The notes below the pieces were generated by a model. It worked only from the letters and a program-made list of their open reading frames with translations. It was not told the DNA's origin and made no database searches. From NCBI RefSeq assembly GCF_022024115.1, contig NZ_CP091792.1:1054001-1118000 (forward strand): a stretch of DNA of 64,000 bases, in the 5' to 3' direction. The stretch is from Prevotella communis. GTDB taxonomy: Bacteria; Bacteroidota; Bacteroidia; Bacteroidales; Bacteroidaceae. Numbering within the stretch: the first letter of the stretch is position 1; each line of letters opens with the position of its first letter. Of this stretch, positions 35,995-46,267 are shown piece after piece. The position numbers and the translations under genes were made by a program.

Positions 35995-37581
35995 ATGGTT
36001 TACAAATATGATTTCCTGATTATAGGCGCTGGCGTGGCTGGCATGAGTTATGCCCTGAAGGTGGCCCGCGCCAAGAAAGGTAAGGTGTGCATTATCTGTA
36101 AGACCTCGCTCGATGAGGCCAACACTTCATTTGCACAGGGTGGCGTGGCTTCGGTTACCAATCTGGCTGTTGATGATTTCGACAAGCATATCGAAGACAC
36201 GATGATAGCAGGCGACTATATCAGTGATCGCGCTGCAGTAGAGCAGGTGGTGAGAAACGCTCCTGAACAGATTAAGGAACTGGTGGAGTGGGGCGTCAAC
36301 TTCGACCGCAAGGAAGACGGTACGTTTGACCTGCATCGTGAGGGCGGACACTCTGAGTTTCGCATCCTGCACCATGCTGATGATACTGGTGCTGAGATTC
36401 AGCGCGGACTGATGGCTGCCGTGAGAAGCAATCCTGATATCGTGGTGAGAGAGAACCACTTCGCAGTGGAGATTATCACTCAGCATCATCTGGGTGCCAA
36501 GGTGACACGTCGCACACCCTATATCAACTGTTATGGTGCTTATGTGCTGAACCCTGAGACGGAGAAGGTGGACACGTATCTGTCGAAGGTCACGCTGATG
36601 TGTACTGGTGGATGTGGGGCTGTGTATCAGACCACCACAAACCCCATCATTGCAACGGGTGATGGTGAGGCTATGGTCTATCGTGCCAAGGGTACGGTGG
36701 CCGACATGGAGTTTGTGCAGTTTCACCCCACAGCCCTCTATTCTCCAGGCGAGACACATCCTGCCTTCCTGATTACGGAGGCCATGCGTGGCTATGGCGG
36801 CATCCTGCGCCTGCCTAACGGCGAGAGCTTCATGGAGAAATATGACGAGCGTCTGTCGCTGGCTCCACGTGATATCGTGGCACGTGCCATCGATAAGGAG
36901 ATGAAGATTCACGGATTGGACCATGTGTGTCTGGATGTCACGCATAAGGATCCTGCCGAGACTCGTCGTCACTTCCCGAATATCTACCAGAAATGCTTGT
37001 CTATGGGTATCGACATCACCACGGACTATATCCCCGTGCGTCCTGCTGCCCACTATATGTGCGGTGGTATCAAGGTCGACCTGAACGGTTGTTCAAGTAT
37101 TGAGCGCCTGTATGCTATCGGCGAATGCTCATGCACTGGTTTGCATGGTGGTAACCGCTTGGCTTCCAACTCACTGATTGAGGCCGTGGTCTATGCGGAT
37201 GCTGCTGCCAAGCACTCACTGGAGCATGTGGACCTGTACGACTTCAACGAGAAGGTGCCTGAATGGAATGATGAGGGTACGCTGACGAATGAGGAGAAGG
37301 TGCTGATTACCCAGAGTGTGAAGGAGGTGGGCGAGATCATGTCCAACTATGTGGGCATCGTTCGTTCCGACCTGCGTCTGCATCGTGCCTGGGTGCGCCT
37401 GGATACGCTCTATGAGGAGACGGAGAACCTCTTTAAGCGCGTGAAGGCCACAAGGGATATCTGCGAACTGCGCAATATGATTAATGTGGGCTATCTGATT
37501 ACTCGCTTTGCCCTGGAACGTAAGGAGAGTAGGGGACTGCATTACACCATTGACTATCCGGCTCACGCATACGATAAGTAA
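35995..37581 (+). CDS. nadB: L-aspartate oxidase
   Basis: FAD enzyme that oxidises aspartate to iminoaspartate, first step of de novo NAD synthesis. The 528 residues show the FAD-binding N terminus (YDFLIIGAGVAGMSYALK), SFAQGGVASV, REGGHSEFRILHHADDTG, the signature EFVQFHPTALY, HYMCGGIKVDLNG and the C-terminal GLHGGNRLASNSLIEA. Succinate dehydrogenase subunits are longer and have other neighbours. nadA and nadC are not next to it. The upstream in-frame extension crosses the promoter and is rejected. Confidence 0.95.
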   Translation: MVYKYDFLIIGAGVAGMSYALKVARAKKGKVCIICKTSLDEANTSFAQGGVASVTNLAVDDFDKHIEDTMIAGDYISDRAAVEQVVRNAPEQIKELVEWGVNFDRKEDGTFDLHREGGHSEFRILHHADDTGAEIQRGLMAAVRSNPDIVVRENHFAVEIITQHHLGAKVTRRTPYINCYGAYVLNPETEKVDTYLSKVTLMCTGGCGAVYQTTTNPIIATGDGEAMVYRAKGTVADMEFVQFHPTALYSPGETHPAFLITEAMRGYGGILRLPNGESFMEKYDERLSLAPRDIVARAIDKEMKIHGLDHVCLDVTHKDPAETRRHFPNIYQKCLSMGIDITTDYIPVRPAAHYMCGGIKVDLNGCSSIERLYAIGECSCTGLHGGNRLASNSLIEAVVYADAAAKHSLEHVDLYDFNEKVPEWNDEGTLTNEEKVLITQSVKEVGEIMSNYVGIVRSDLRLHRAWVRLDTLYEETENLFKRVKATRDICELRNMINVGYLITRFALERKESRGLHYTIDYPAHAYDK

Positions 37582-37597
37582 GGGTAAAAGGAAAAGA

Positions 37598-37672
37598 GAA
37601 AAGTGAAAAATTTGCTACCGCTTTATGTTTGAGGTAAATCCCCAATATGCGGTAGCAAATTTTTCACTTTTC
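37598..37672. terminator. 24-bp perfect inverted repeat between nadB and alaS
   Basis: Arms 37598-37621 and 37649-37672 are exact complements (containing AATTTGCTACCGC) around a 27-base loop. It lies between converging genes and probably stops transcription in both directions. The arms are unusually long. Confidence 0.75.
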
Positions 37673-37689
37673 ACTCTTCACTATACCTT

Positions 37690-40350
37690 TTATAGTTTTG
37701 CTAATTCAATCACCTTGTCAACAGCAGCGCTGAGGCCATCAACACTCTTACCGCCAGCCTGTGCAAAGTGGGGCTGACCACCACCGCCGCCTTGGATGAG
37801 CTTGGCTGCTTCGCGAACCATCTGACCAGCATTCAACTTATGATCGGCCACCATGTCGTCGCTCATCATGATAGAGATCTGAGGCTTGTTGTCTGCATGT
37901 GTGCCTAGTACGCAGAGTAGAGAACTATCCACGGCTGCACGAATCTTGAAGGCCAAATCCTTGGCTGCTGCAGGAGCCATGGGCAGCACAGCGGTGATCA
38001 CCTTCACACCGTTGACCTCGCGGGCTTTCTCTACCAACTGCTTGGCAGTACGCTCTACAGCCTGTGCCTGGAAGGCTTCGATTTCCTTCTTCATAGCGTC
38101 ATGCTCGTCGATATATTTCTTGATAACGCCCTGCAAATCCTTGGCATTATTGAAGAAAGCCTTCACGGCACGCAGCATATCCTCGGTCTGGTACAGGAGC
38201 TCTTCGCACTCCTTGCCAGTCTTAGCCTCAATACGACGGATACCGGCAGCAACACTGCTCTCAGAGATAATCTTAAAGAAGCCGATACGGCCGGTACTGC
38301 TGGCGTGGACACCACCGCAGAACTCGCATGAGGGACCGAAACGGACTACGCGCACCTTGTCGCCGTACTTCTCACCGAAGAGGGCGATAGCGCCGAGTTT
38401 CTTGGCTTCGTCGAAGGGCATGTCACGATGCTCGTCGATGTGGATGTCCTGACGAATCATGTCGTTGACCATACGCTCTACCTCGCGCAACTGCTCGTCG
38501 GTGACCTTCTCGAAGTGTGAGAAGTCGAAACGCAGGGTGTCGGGGCTCACGAATGAACCTTTCTGCTCCACGTGGTCGCCCAATACCTGCTTCAAAGCAT
38601 AGTCGAGCAGGTGGGTAGCGGTATGGTTGGCAGCAGAAGCATCGCGCTTGTCGGTATCAACGCAAGCCATAAACTGGGCTGCGGTATCCTTTGGCAACTG
38701 CTTCACGATATGTACGCTCTGGCCGTTCTCGCGCTTGGTATCGATAATCTCGATGGTCTCGTTCTCAGAAACCAGAACACCCTGGTCGCCTACCTGACCA
38801 CCCATCTCGCCATAGAAAGGCGTATTATCGAGTACCAGCTCGTAGAACTCGTTCTTCTTCTGGGTCACCTTGCGATAGCGCAGGATGCGGCACTCGTATT
38901 CTGTATAGTCGTAGCCCACGAACTGTTGTTCGCCTGGCTGCAGCTCTACCCAGTCTGAGTTCTCTACGGCAGCGGCATTGCGGGCACGGTCTTTCTGTTT
39001 CTGCATCTCGGTGTTGAACTGCTCCTCGTTGACGGTGAAGCCGTTCTCACGGCAAATCAGCTCGGTCAGGTCCAAGGGGAATCCGTAGGTGTCGAACAGA
39101 CGGAAAGCCTGTACGCCGTCGAGCTCCTTCTTACCTTCGGCCTTGAGCTGCTCCATGGCGTCGTTGAGCATGCCGATACCCTTCTCCAGTGTGCGGAGGA
39201 ATGAGTCTTCCTCTTCCTTCATCACCTTGGCAATGAGGGTCTGCTGAGCCTTCAGCTCTGGGAAGGCGTCGCCCATCTCCTCAACGAGGGTAGGCAGGAG
39301 CTTGTAAAGGAAGGCTTCCTTCTGACCCAGGAAGGTGTAGGCATAGCGTACGGCACGACGCAGGATACGACGGATCACGTAGCCAGCCTTGGCGTTTGAG
39401 GGCAACTGACCATCGGCTATAGAGAAGGCAACGGCACGCAGGTGGTCAGCGCAAACACGCATAGCCACGTTGATATCGTCCTGCTCCTTACTGATGGGGT
39501 TCTCGGTCTCCTCCTCGAAGGTGGTATATTTCAGACCTGTGATCTGCTGCTCGGCCTTGATGATAGGCTGGAACACGTCGGTATCGTAGTTGGAGTGCTT
39601 GCCCTGCATCATGCGGACCAGGCGCTCAAAGCCCATACCAGTATCAATCACGTTCATTGACAGGGGCTCCAGTGAGCCGTCAGCCTTGCGGTTGAACTGC
39701 ATGAACACGATGTTCCAAATCTCGATAACCTGAGGATCGTCCTGGTTTACCAGTTCACGGCCGCTCTTGCCACTGGCCTTGCGCTGCTCGGGTGTACGTG
39801 AGTCAACATGAATCTCTGAGCAGGGACCACAGGGACCTGTATCGCCCATCTCCCAGAAGTTGTCGTGCTTGTTACCATTGATGATGTGGTCGGCAGGCAC
39901 GTGCTTAGACCAGTATTTGGCTGCCTCGTCATCGCGAGGGATGTTCTCTTCGGGTGAACCCTCGAATACGGTTACGTACAGGTCCTCGGGGTTCAGCTTC
40001 AGTACGTCGACAAGGTATTCCCATGCCATATCAATGGCACCCTCCTTGAAGTAGTCGCCAAAACTCCAGTTACCCAGCATCTCGAACATGGTGTGGTGGT
40101 AGGTGTCGTGACCTACTTCCTCCAAGTCATTATGCTTACCTGAAACGCGCAGACACTTCTGTGTATCGGCACGGCGACGTGGCTCTGGGGCACGTGTTCC
40201 CAGGATAATATCTTTCCACTGGTTCATACCCGCGTTGGTGAACATCAGCGTGGGGTCGTCCTTGATAACCATCGGTGCAGAGGGCACGATGGCGTGCTGT
40301 TTTGACTCGAAAAACTGTTTGAACGAGTCGCGAATTTCTTTTGCAGTCAT
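37690..40350 (-). CDS. alaS: Alanyl-tRNA synthetase
   Basis: Charges tRNA-Ala and edits Ser and Gly mischarging. The 886 residues contain the class II catalytic core ([54 protein letters not shown]), the editing domain ([13 protein letters not shown] and [13 protein letters not shown], zinc ligands) and the C-terminal segment [14 protein letters not shown]. The ATG at 40350 is preferred to a TTG two codons earlier. Its promoter (TAATTTTG, 40383-40390) is divergent from the MerR gene. Confidence 0.98.
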   Translation of the reverse strand: MTAKEIRDSFKQFFESKQHAIVPSAPMVIKDDPTLMFTNAGMNQWKDIILGTRAPEPRRRADTQKCLRVSGKHNDLEEVGHDTYHHTMFEMLGNWSFGDYFKEGAIDMAWEYLVDVLKLNPEDLYVTVFEGSPEENIPRDDEAAKYWSKHVPADHIINGNKHDNFWEMGDTGPCGPCSEIHVDSRTPEQRKASGKSGRELVNQDDPQVIEIWNIVFMQFNRKADGSLEPLSMNVIDTGMGFERLVRMMQGKHSNYDTDVFQPIIKAEQQITGLKYTTFEEETENPISKEQDDINVAMRVCADHLRAVAFSIADGQLPSNAKAGYVIRRILRRAVRYAYTFLGQKEAFLYKLLPTLVEEMGDAFPELKAQQTLIAKVMKEEEDSFLRTLEKGIGMLNDAMEQLKAEGKKELDGVQAFRLFDTYGFPLDLTELICRENGFTVNEEQFNTEMQKQKDRARNAAAVENSDWVELQPGEQQFVGYDYTEYECRILRYRKVTQKKNEFYELVLDNTPFYGEMGGQVGDQGVLVSENETIEIIDTKRENGQSVHIVKQLPKDTAAQFMACVDTDKRDASAANHTATHLLDYALKQVLGDHVEQKGSFVSPDTLRFDFSHFEKVTDEQLREVERMVNDMIRQDIHIDEHRDMPFDEAKKLGAIALFGEKYGDKVRVVRFGPSCEFCGGVHASSTGRIGFFKIISESSVAAGIRRIEAKTGKECEELLYQTEDMLRAVKAFFNNAKDLQGVIKKYIDEHDAMKKEIEAFQAQAVERTAKQLVEKAREVNGVKVITAVLPMAPAAAKDLAFKIRAAVDSSLLCVLGTHADNKPQISIMMSDDMVADHKLNAGQMVREAAKLIQGGGGGQPHFAQAGGKSVDGLSAAVDKVIELAKL

Positions 40351-40382
40351 TATCAATCTTTGGTTATTTTCAATTTTGTGTG

Positions 40383-40390
40383 CAAAATTA
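40383..40390 (-). promoter_or_regulatory. -7 element of alaS
   Basis: TAATTTTG on the minus strand. Confidence 0.6.
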
Positions 40391-40433
40391 CAAAATAATT
40401 GCGAAAAATCGATGAGGAATTAGAATAATTTCG

Positions 40434-40441
40434 TATCTTTG
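40434..40441 (+). promoter_or_regulatory. -7 element of the MerR-family gene
   Basis: TATCTTTG, 21 bases before the ATG at 40463. Confidence 0.7.
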
Positions 40442-40462
40442 CAACCAAATGATGATGTTTTT

Positions 40463-40813
40463 ATGGCACTGAATCTGAATAAGAACTTGAAACTCTACTA
40501 TTCCATCAAGGAAGTAGCTGAGATGTTTGACCTTAACGAGAGCACTTTGCGCTTTTGGGAGACGGAATTTCCGTATCTCAAACCAAAGACGTCTGGCCCC
40601 AGTAAGGTTCGTCAGTATACCGAGAAGGATATTGAGCAGATTAAGCTGATCCACAACCTGGTGAAGGTGCGTGGATTCAAGTTGGCTGCTGCCAAGAAAA
40701 TCATCAACTCCAATCGTGATGGTGCCAACAAGAAGGCCGAGGTGCTGACACGCCTGATGAGCGTGCGTGACGACCTGCAGGCGCTGAAAAAGCAACTTGA
40801 CGGGTTGCAATAA
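40463..40813 (+). CDS. MerR-family transcriptional regulator
   Basis: The 116 residues contain one MerR helix-turn-helix (YYSIKEVAEMFDLNESTLRFWETEF...) with the wing motif KVRQYTEKDIEQIKLIHNLVKVRGFKLAAAKKII, then a short coiled coil (TRLMSVRDDLQALKKQL). There is no effector domain and no cysteine, so metal sensing is unlikely. The start at 40463 (MALNLNKN) is used because the upstream extension begins in the -7 box. Target genes are unknown; divergence from alaS may be incidental. Confidence 0.88.
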   Translation: MALNLNKNLKLYYSIKEVAEMFDLNESTLRFWETEFPYLKPKTSGPSKVRQYTEKDIEQIKLIHNLVKVRGFKLAAAKKIINSNRDGANKKAEVLTRLMSVRDDLQALKKQLDGLQ

Positions 40814-40815
40814 AA

Positions 40816-40839
40816 AATGGCATCCTTATGGGTGCCATT
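40816..40839. terminator. Hairpin between the MerR gene and pectinesterase
   Basis: AATGGCATCC pairs with GGGTGCCATT (one wobble) across TTAT. The pectinesterase stop codon lies in the loop. Confidence 0.75.
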
Positions 40840-41797
40840 CTTCGTTTCTCTGAAACACTTTCTCCAGTGTGATAGCTTTTGCTTCTTTCTTGGTGAGTTG
40901 TCGGCTCCAGGCTACGCGCTTGTCTGTTGCAGCGCCCTCACCTGTGTTCTCGAACTCCAGATAGCGGGCTGTCTGTTCGCGCTCTTTCTGCCAGTGGTGC
41001 CATCCCTCAGGACGGATCTGCCTGGGCAGGTTGCAATGCATGAAGAGGGTGTAGCCGTAATCACGCCATGGACGACCCAGATAGACCTTCTGCACATCGT
41101 TTGCAGCCGTGACGGTGCACTGGTTGAAGATATAGCCGAAGGGGATATGCTTGGGCGTTGATGCTGCCGTGATGTAACTGTTGGCCTTGCAATGAATGGT
41201 GCACTGCTCAAACCATGCTGTCGACGGACCAAAGATGAAGTCGGTGGTGCCCTCGATATAGCAGTGGTCAAAGAACAGGCGCGTTCCCTCCATACCCGTA
41301 TAGATGGTGTCCTGATGACCCAGGAAACGACAGTTGATGAATTTCAGGCAGTCGCCTTGTGTATGCAGGGCCACAGCCTGTCCCAGACGGGCGGCATTAT
41401 TCTCTATCGTCAGGTTCTTGAAAGTGATGTGGTTGGCATCCACCCTGACGGTATAGGTGCGGAAGGTACCCATCCCCAGGCCTGTAGGCGGATAGAGGAT
41501 GTTGGCATGGTCGTCGTAGGTGATGATGGTCTCCTCACGACTCTCGCCACAGAGTTCTATGTTCTGCACCCACTGTGGGATAATCACTTTCTCCTTGTAG
41601 GTACCTTTCTTGATGTAGATAACTTTGTGATAGTCCATGAAGGCGCGGCACACCTCGATGGCATCTGCAATGTTACGGAACTGGCCAGTGCCGTCGCGTG
41701 CCACGACAATCGTATCGGGATTGTCGTAGGGTGAGGCGGCATACGTGATGCCTGCCAGCAGTGAAAAGATGATAGTTTGTAGTAGTCTGTTCATCAT
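40826..41797 (-). CDS. Secreted pectinesterase (CE8)
   Basis: Removes methyl groups from homogalacturonan. The 323-residue protein has a signal peptide (ending ITYA before ASPYDN) and the family's conserved blocks: GTYKEKVIIP, GQAVALHTQGD, FLGHQDTIY (catalytic Asp), GTTDFIFGPSTAWFEQC (catalytic Asp) and VYLGRPWRDYG (substrate-binding Arg and Trp). It starts only five bases after the relA stop codon and is the last gene of the parAB-relA series, an odd position for a pectin enzyme. ATG codons at 41797 and 41794 are both possible. Confidence 0.95.
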   Translation of the reverse strand: MMNRLLQTIIFSLLAGITYAASPYDNPDTIVVARDGTGQFRNIADAIEVCRAFMDYHKVIYIKKGTYKEKVIIPQWVQNIELCGESREETIITYDDHANILYPPTGLGMGTFRTYTVRVDANHITFKNLTIENNAARLGQAVALHTQGDCLKFINCRFLGHQDTIYTGMEGTRLFFDHCYIEGTTDFIFGPSTAWFEQCTIHCKANSYITAASTPKHIPFGYIFNQCTVTAANDVQKVYLGRPWRDYGYTLFMHCNLPRQIRPEGWHHWQKEREQTARYLEFENTGEGAATDKRVAWSRQLTKKEAKAITLEKVFQRNEEWHP

Positions 41798-41802
41798 ATG
41801 TA

Positions 41803-44097
41803 TTACATGATTTGTGAAATCTCTTTCAGGTCGTCCACCTCTTTCAGACGGTCGATAATCTCTGCCACATCATCACGGTCGTGAACACGCAGGTCGATGA
41901 CACCGTCGAAGATACCATCCTCCGTGGTGAAGGTCAGCTTGCGGATGTCCACGCTCATCTGGTTGGAGATAATCGTCGTCACCTCGTTGACCAGTCCGCG
42001 GCGGTCGATACCTCCCAGGCGGATGGTGGCATCAAAGAACATGGTTTTGTGCATATCCCATTTTACGTCCAGGATACGGTTGCCGAAGCTGGCTTTCAAC
42101 TTGTTGGCAATCGGACAGGTACGTTTATGGAGTTCTATGCGGTTACGATTGTCTATATAACCCAGCGTGTCGTCACCGGGGATGGGGTGACAGCAGTCGG
42201 GGAAGATATATTGACGGATATTCTTCTCGTTGATGTAGATAGGCTTCTTACGATTGAACTTCTCGGGCACGATAAACAGTTCGGGCTCCTCTTCCTTCTT
42301 CTCCTCCTCTTTCTTGGCTTTGACGAAAGGCACGAATTTGCGCCAGCCGCCACCGTTGTTGTTACTGTGTTTCTTCTTCTTACCCTTTATCTCGTCGATA
42401 TCTTTCTCGCCAATCAGGAAGGTGTTCTCGCCGATGCCCTGATAGAGGGCTTCGCGACGCGTCACGTCGAACATCTTGCACAGGCGGTCCAGGACAGCAG
42501 GCGACTGTTCGATATTGTACTTCGCCAGCCAGTTCTCCAGTTTCTCCTCACCCTTCTTCTGTATCTCACGATTGGCACGGCGCAGCATGGCCTCAATCTT
42601 GGCCTTGGCCTTGGCCGTGGTCACGAAGTTCACCCATGAGGGTTGTACGTGGTGCGACTTGGATGTGAGAATCTCCACCTGGTCGCCGCTGGCCAGTCTG
42701 TGACTCAGGGGCACCAGCTTGTGGTTGACCTTCGCACCGATGCAGTGTGATCCCAGGAAGGTGTGGATAGAGAAGGCGAAGTCGAGCACGGTACTGTCTG
42801 CCGGCATCGTCTTGATCTCACCCTTGGGCGTGAAGACAAATATCTCGCTGGAGAAGAGATTCAGTTTGATGGCATCCAGAAAGTCCATCGCGTCGGGCTG
42901 TGGGTCGTCCAGGATCTCCTTGATGGTACGGAGCCACTCGTTCAGCTCAGTCTCATCCTCTGTGATACCATCTTCCTCAGCCCCCTCCTTGTATTTCCAG
43001 TGGGCAGCAAGTCCCTGTTCCGCTATCTCGTTCATACGGTCAGAACGGATCTGCACCTCAATCCAGAGACCCTGTTTCGACATCAGCGTCACGTGCAGGG
43101 CCTGATAGCCATTGGCCTTGGGATTGTTCAACCAGTCGCGAATGCGGTCGGGGTGATATTTGTATATCTTCGTCAGGGCCACGTATATCTTCCAGCACTC
43201 ATCCACTTCCTCCTCACGGTTCTTGGGAGTGAAGATGATACGTACGGCCAGGATGTCATAGATCTCGTCAAAGGACACATGCTTCTTCTGCATCTTGCTC
43301 CAGATGGAGTAGGGCGTTTTTACACGTTCCTTGATCTCATACTGGAAGCCCATCTTCTGGAGGGCAGCCTCGATAGGCTGGGTAAACTCGTCGAACGACT
43401 GATGACGCAGGACGCGGGTCTCTTCCAGCTTACGTTCGATAATGGCATATTCCTCCGGGTGCTCGAACTTGAAACTCAGGTTCTCCAGTTCCGACTTGAT
43501 CTTATAGAGTCCCAGACGGTGGGCCAGAGGGGCATACAGGTAGAGCGTCTCGCCCGCAATCTTGTATTGCTTGTTGGCAGGCTGGGAGTCCAGCGTGCGC
43601 ATGTTGTGCAGACGGTCGGCTATCTTAATCAGAATCACACGGATATCCTCGCTCATGGTGAGCAGCAGCTTCTTGAAGTTCTCTGCCTGAGCCGAGGCCT
43701 GTTCGCCAAAGATGCCTCCGCTGATCTTTGTCAGTCCGTCGACGATCTGTGCAATCTTCGGACCGAACATGTTCTCGATATCCTCAACGGTGAAGTCGGT
43801 ATCCTCCACAACATCGTGGAGCAGGGCTGCACAGATACTGGTAGAACCCAGTCCTATCTCCGAGCACACAATCTGTGCCACGGCGATGGGGTGCATGATA
43901 TAGGGCTCGCCCGACAGTCGTCTCACGCCCTTGTGAGCCTGACGTGCGAAATTGAATGCTTTTCCAATCAAGTCCACCTTCTTGCGATGGCGCGAGTTCA
44001 GGTAGTCATTGATGAGTTTCTCGTACGCATCATTAATCAGTTTTTCATCGGCTGCTTCCTGTTCCTTTAATTTCTGCTCATCATCAGTCATAGACAT
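41803..44097 (-). CDS. relA: Bifunctional (p)ppGpp synthetase/hydrolase (RelA/SpoT)
   Basis: Controls the stringent response. The 764 residues have an intact HD hydrolase domain (ALLHDVVEDT, His94-Asp95), the synthetase domain (DILAVRIIFTPKNREEE, NPKANGYQALHVTL, WIEVQIRSDRMNEIAEQGLAAHW), a TGS domain (FVFTPKGEIKTMPADSTVLDFAF), a zinc-finger-like region (CCHPIPGDDTLGYI) and a C-terminal ACT domain. Both activities are expected. A rare clear Shine-Dalgarno sequence, AGGAGG, abuts the first ATG (44097) and stands six bases before the second (44091), so the start at codon 3 (MTDDEQ) is more likely. Confidence 0.95.
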   Translation of the reverse strand: MSMTDDEQKLKEQEAADEKLINDAYEKLINDYLNSRHRKKVDLIGKAFNFARQAHKGVRRLSGEPYIMHPIAVAQIVCSEIGLGSTSICAALLHDVVEDTDFTVEDIENMFGPKIAQIVDGLTKISGGIFGEQASAQAENFKKLLLTMSEDIRVILIKIADRLHNMRTLDSQPANKQYKIAGETLYLYAPLAHRLGLYKIKSELENLSFKFEHPEEYAIIERKLEETRVLRHQSFDEFTQPIEAALQKMGFQYEIKERVKTPYSIWSKMQKKHVSFDEIYDILAVRIIFTPKNREEEVDECWKIYVALTKIYKYHPDRIRDWLNNPKANGYQALHVTLMSKQGLWIEVQIRSDRMNEIAEQGLAAHWKYKEGAEEDGITEDETELNEWLRTIKEILDDPQPDAMDFLDAIKLNLFSSEIFVFTPKGEIKTMPADSTVLDFAFSIHTFLGSHCIGAKVNHKLVPLSHRLASGDQVEILTSKSHHVQPSWVNFVTTAKAKAKIEAMLRRANREIQKKGEEKLENWLAKYNIEQSPAVLDRLCKMFDVTRREALYQGIGENTFLIGEKDIDEIKGKKKKHSNNNGGGWRKFVPFVKAKKEEEKKEEEPELFIVPEKFNRKKPIYINEKNIRQYIFPDCCHPIPGDDTLGYIDNRNRIELHKRTCPIANKLKASFGNRILDVKWDMHKTMFFDATIRLGGIDRRGLVNEVTTIISNQMSVDIRKLTFTTEDGIFDGVIDLRVHDRDDVAEIIDRLKEVDDLKEISQIM

Positions 44098-44104
44098 CCT
44101 CCTC
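44098..44104 (-). promoter_or_regulatory. Shine-Dalgarno sequence deciding the relA start
   Basis: GAGGAGG on the minus strand. It touches the ATG at 44097 and is correctly spaced for the ATG at 44091. Such sites are rare in this window. Confidence 0.5.
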
Positions 44105-44151
44105 TTGTAAAAAAATAACTACTAACTATCTTCTCTTTTCTATCTTCCTCT

Positions 44152-45483
44152 TTAACGTACTCTCAGACGCTGTCCGGGACGTAGGTTGCTATTGCGCAGT
44201 CCGTTTAATTTCTTTATCTTGCTGACTGTCGTTCTATTTCTTTTTGCGATGGCACTCAGGGTATCGCCAGAGCGTACCTTATGCCATTGTGCGTTTCTGC
44301 TGCTCTTTCTGTCTTTGGTCGTGCTGGTTTTCACCGTCACCTCTTCTACTGCCACTTCCAGACGCTTCTCGGTGCTCGACTCTGCTGCATAGATGGAGTC
44401 CTGTCTGTCAATGAATGTCGAGATATCGCTGATTGGCAGACGGATGGGCGATGGCGTCGTAGCACCAGGCACGATGTCACGTCTGTAGGCAGGGTTCAGC
44501 GCTCTGATCATGGAGATGTCAAGTCCGCAGACACTGGCTATCTGACTGAAGTTCACGTTGCGGTCTACCATGACGGTGTCTGTCTTGACGGGCAACTGAC
44601 TCTTCATCGGACAGATATTATGCTCGCAGTAGTAGTTCATCACGTAGTTGGCCGCAATGAAAGCAGGCACATAGCCTCTCGTCTCCTTGGGCAGATAGGG
44701 GTAGATCTTCCAGTAGTCCTTCTCACCGCCAGAGCGACGGATAGCCTTGTTGATATTCTCAGGACCACAGTTGTAGGCGGCAATCACCAGGTTCCAGTCG
44801 CCGAAGATATTATACAGGTCGCGCAGATAGCGGGCAGCAGCGTATGATGCTTTTACAGGGTCGCGACGCTCGTCCACCAGTGTGTTCACGTTCAGTCCGT
44901 AGGCCTTACCCGTGGTCAGCATAAACTGCCACAGGCCGGTAGCACCAACACGTGATACGGCTGTGGGGTTCAGGGCCGACTCAATGACAGGCAGGTATTT
45001 CAGTTCCAAGGGCAACTGGTACAGGTCGAGTGCTTCCTCGAAGATAGGCATGTAGAAATTTGACGCACCCAGGAAGTAGCTCACCGACTGTCTCATGCGT
45101 GAGGTATATCTGTCGATGCACGACTGCACCACCTCGTTGTATGGCATCTCCATGATGGTGGGCATGCGATGCAGACGGTCGATATACACCTGCTTGTCGT
45201 AGGTGACATTCTCGTTCTTCATCTGACAGTCGTTGTCCGTTGCCAGGTAAGTCTTCGACATATATTGGCTCATCAGACTATCCATATCGTAGGTCATGGC
45301 CTCAGGGAAGTCAATCTCCTCCTTGTTGCCCATCTCGTCGACAACCTCAATCTCGTCGTCGTCATCATCATCGTCGACCACAATCTGTGCACTGCCGTTC
45401 AGGGGCAGCACAGCCATACATAGTGGCAGTGACCATCTTACTGTTTTGTCCAATAGCTTTGTAATATATGTCTTTATCATCAT
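44152..45483 (-). CDS. Membrane-bound-type lytic transglycosylase with LysM (MltD-like)
   Basis: The 443-residue protein has a signal sequence, an acidic stretch of seven Asp after the cleavage site (IVVDDDDDDDEIE), an SLT/GH23 domain with catalytic Glu168 in LKYLPVIESALNPTAVSRVGATGLWQ (spaced over that motif), NCGPENINKAIRRSGG, a linker, and one C-terminal LysM repeat (about 398-443: HKVRSGDTLSAIAKRNRTTV). It cleaves peptidoglycan glycan strands in the periplasm. It lies between the DUF5683 gene and relA in the same leftward operon. Confidence 0.92.
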   Translation of the reverse strand: MMIKTYITKLLDKTVRWSLPLCMAVLPLNGSAQIVVDDDDDDDEIEVVDEMGNKEEIDFPEAMTYDMDSLMSQYMSKTYLATDNDCQMKNENVTYDKQVYIDRLHRMPTIMEMPYNEVVQSCIDRYTSRMRQSVSYFLGASNFYMPIFEEALDLYQLPLELKYLPVIESALNPTAVSRVGATGLWQFMLTTGKAYGLNVNTLVDERRDPVKASYAAARYLRDLYNIFGDWNLVIAAYNCGPENINKAIRRSGGEKDYWKIYPYLPKETRGYVPAFIAANYVMNYYCEHNICPMKSQLPVKTDTVMVDRNVNFSQIASVCGLDISMIRALNPAYRRDIVPGATTPSPIRLPISDISTFIDRQDSIYAAESSTEKRLEVAVEEVTVKTSTTKDRKSSRNAQWHKVRSGDTLSAIAKRNRTTVSKIKKLNGLRNSNLRPGQRLRVR

Positions 45484-45501
45484 TCGTTAATGTTATCGTG
45501 T

Positions 45502-46263
45502 TTAAAAATTAATACTACAGTTGACACCCAGCGATGTGGCATAGAGCGGGTTGACAGACGACTTGTTGCTGATCACCGTAGGACGTACCTTCAGACTCAG
45601 GTCCTTGGAGATGTCGAACGACGACAGTTCTGCATCCACGTAGGCGTCAATCACGGATACCGCATAGACACCCAGCATGCAGAAGAAGCTCAGGTCGCGC
45701 CATCGGCGGTATTTATCCTTCCTGCTCTTGAAGATCTGCTTGTAGCGCTCTTCGTTGGCAGGCGTAATCTGTTTGCCCAGGTGCAGGAACTTATTATAGC
45801 TGGCCGTTCCCGGGTCGTCGTCCATGATGTCCAGATAGGCCTGTGAGTAGTCCTTGTACATCATGTTGTTCCACATCATGGCATAGATACAGCCTACGAA
45901 TCCGCCATATACGATGGGCAGTTTCCAGTATTTCCTGTTGTATATCTGACCACCGCCAGGTATGACCAGTGCCAGCCAGAGAGCCCTCTGCGGGTCGGGT
46001 CGCCATGTGTTCCAGTCGCGCGCCACCTTCATCTCTGCCTCGTCCTTCACGAAGGTCAGCTTCTGGTATTCCAGCGAGTCCTCGATGAAGGCCGTGTCGA
46101 GAGGCAGTGCCTCGTACATGGAGTCCATCGCCATCACGATGGAGTCGGGTAGGGCGTTCTGGGCCGATGCCGTAAAAGGTAAAAAGGCAAATAGGTAAAA
46201 AAGTAAAAGCTTTGTTACCCGTTCGTTCCTTCTGTATACCTTTTTTATATTCATATCAACCAC
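45502..46263 (-). CDS. DUF5683 membrane protein
   Basis: The 253-residue protein has a signal peptide and the Bacteroidota DUF5683 core: WNTWRPDPQRALWLALVIPGGGQIYNRKYWKLPIVYGG, with two hydrophobic segments (the second around LSFFCMLGVYAVSVIDAYVDA), and a C-terminal strand ending in NCSINF. Function is unknown; constant linkage to parAB and a lytic transglycosylase suggests a cell-envelope or division role (inference). Part of the signal peptide (LLLFYLFAFLPFTAS) is encoded by repeats of a TTTTTACCT word also seen near 63850. Starts at 46263 or 46254 (MNIKKV) are possible. Confidence 0.85.
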   Translation of the reverse strand: MVDMNIKKVYRRNERVTKLLLFYLFAFLPFTASAQNALPDSIVMAMDSMYEALPLDTAFIEDSLEYQKLTFVKDEAEMKVARDWNTWRPDPQRALWLALVIPGGGQIYNRKYWKLPIVYGGFVGCIYAMMWNNMMYKDYSQAYLDIMDDDPGTASYNKFLHLGKQITPANEERYKQIFKSRKDKYRRWRDLSFFCMLGVYAVSVIDAYVDAELSSFDISKDLSLKVRPTVISNKSSVNPLYATSLGVNCSINF

Positions 46264-46267
46264 TTCC

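Noticed and set aside
42763..44070. 435-residue plus-strand frame opposite relA
   Set aside because: Shadow frame; relA has intact HD, synthetase, TGS and ACT motifs.
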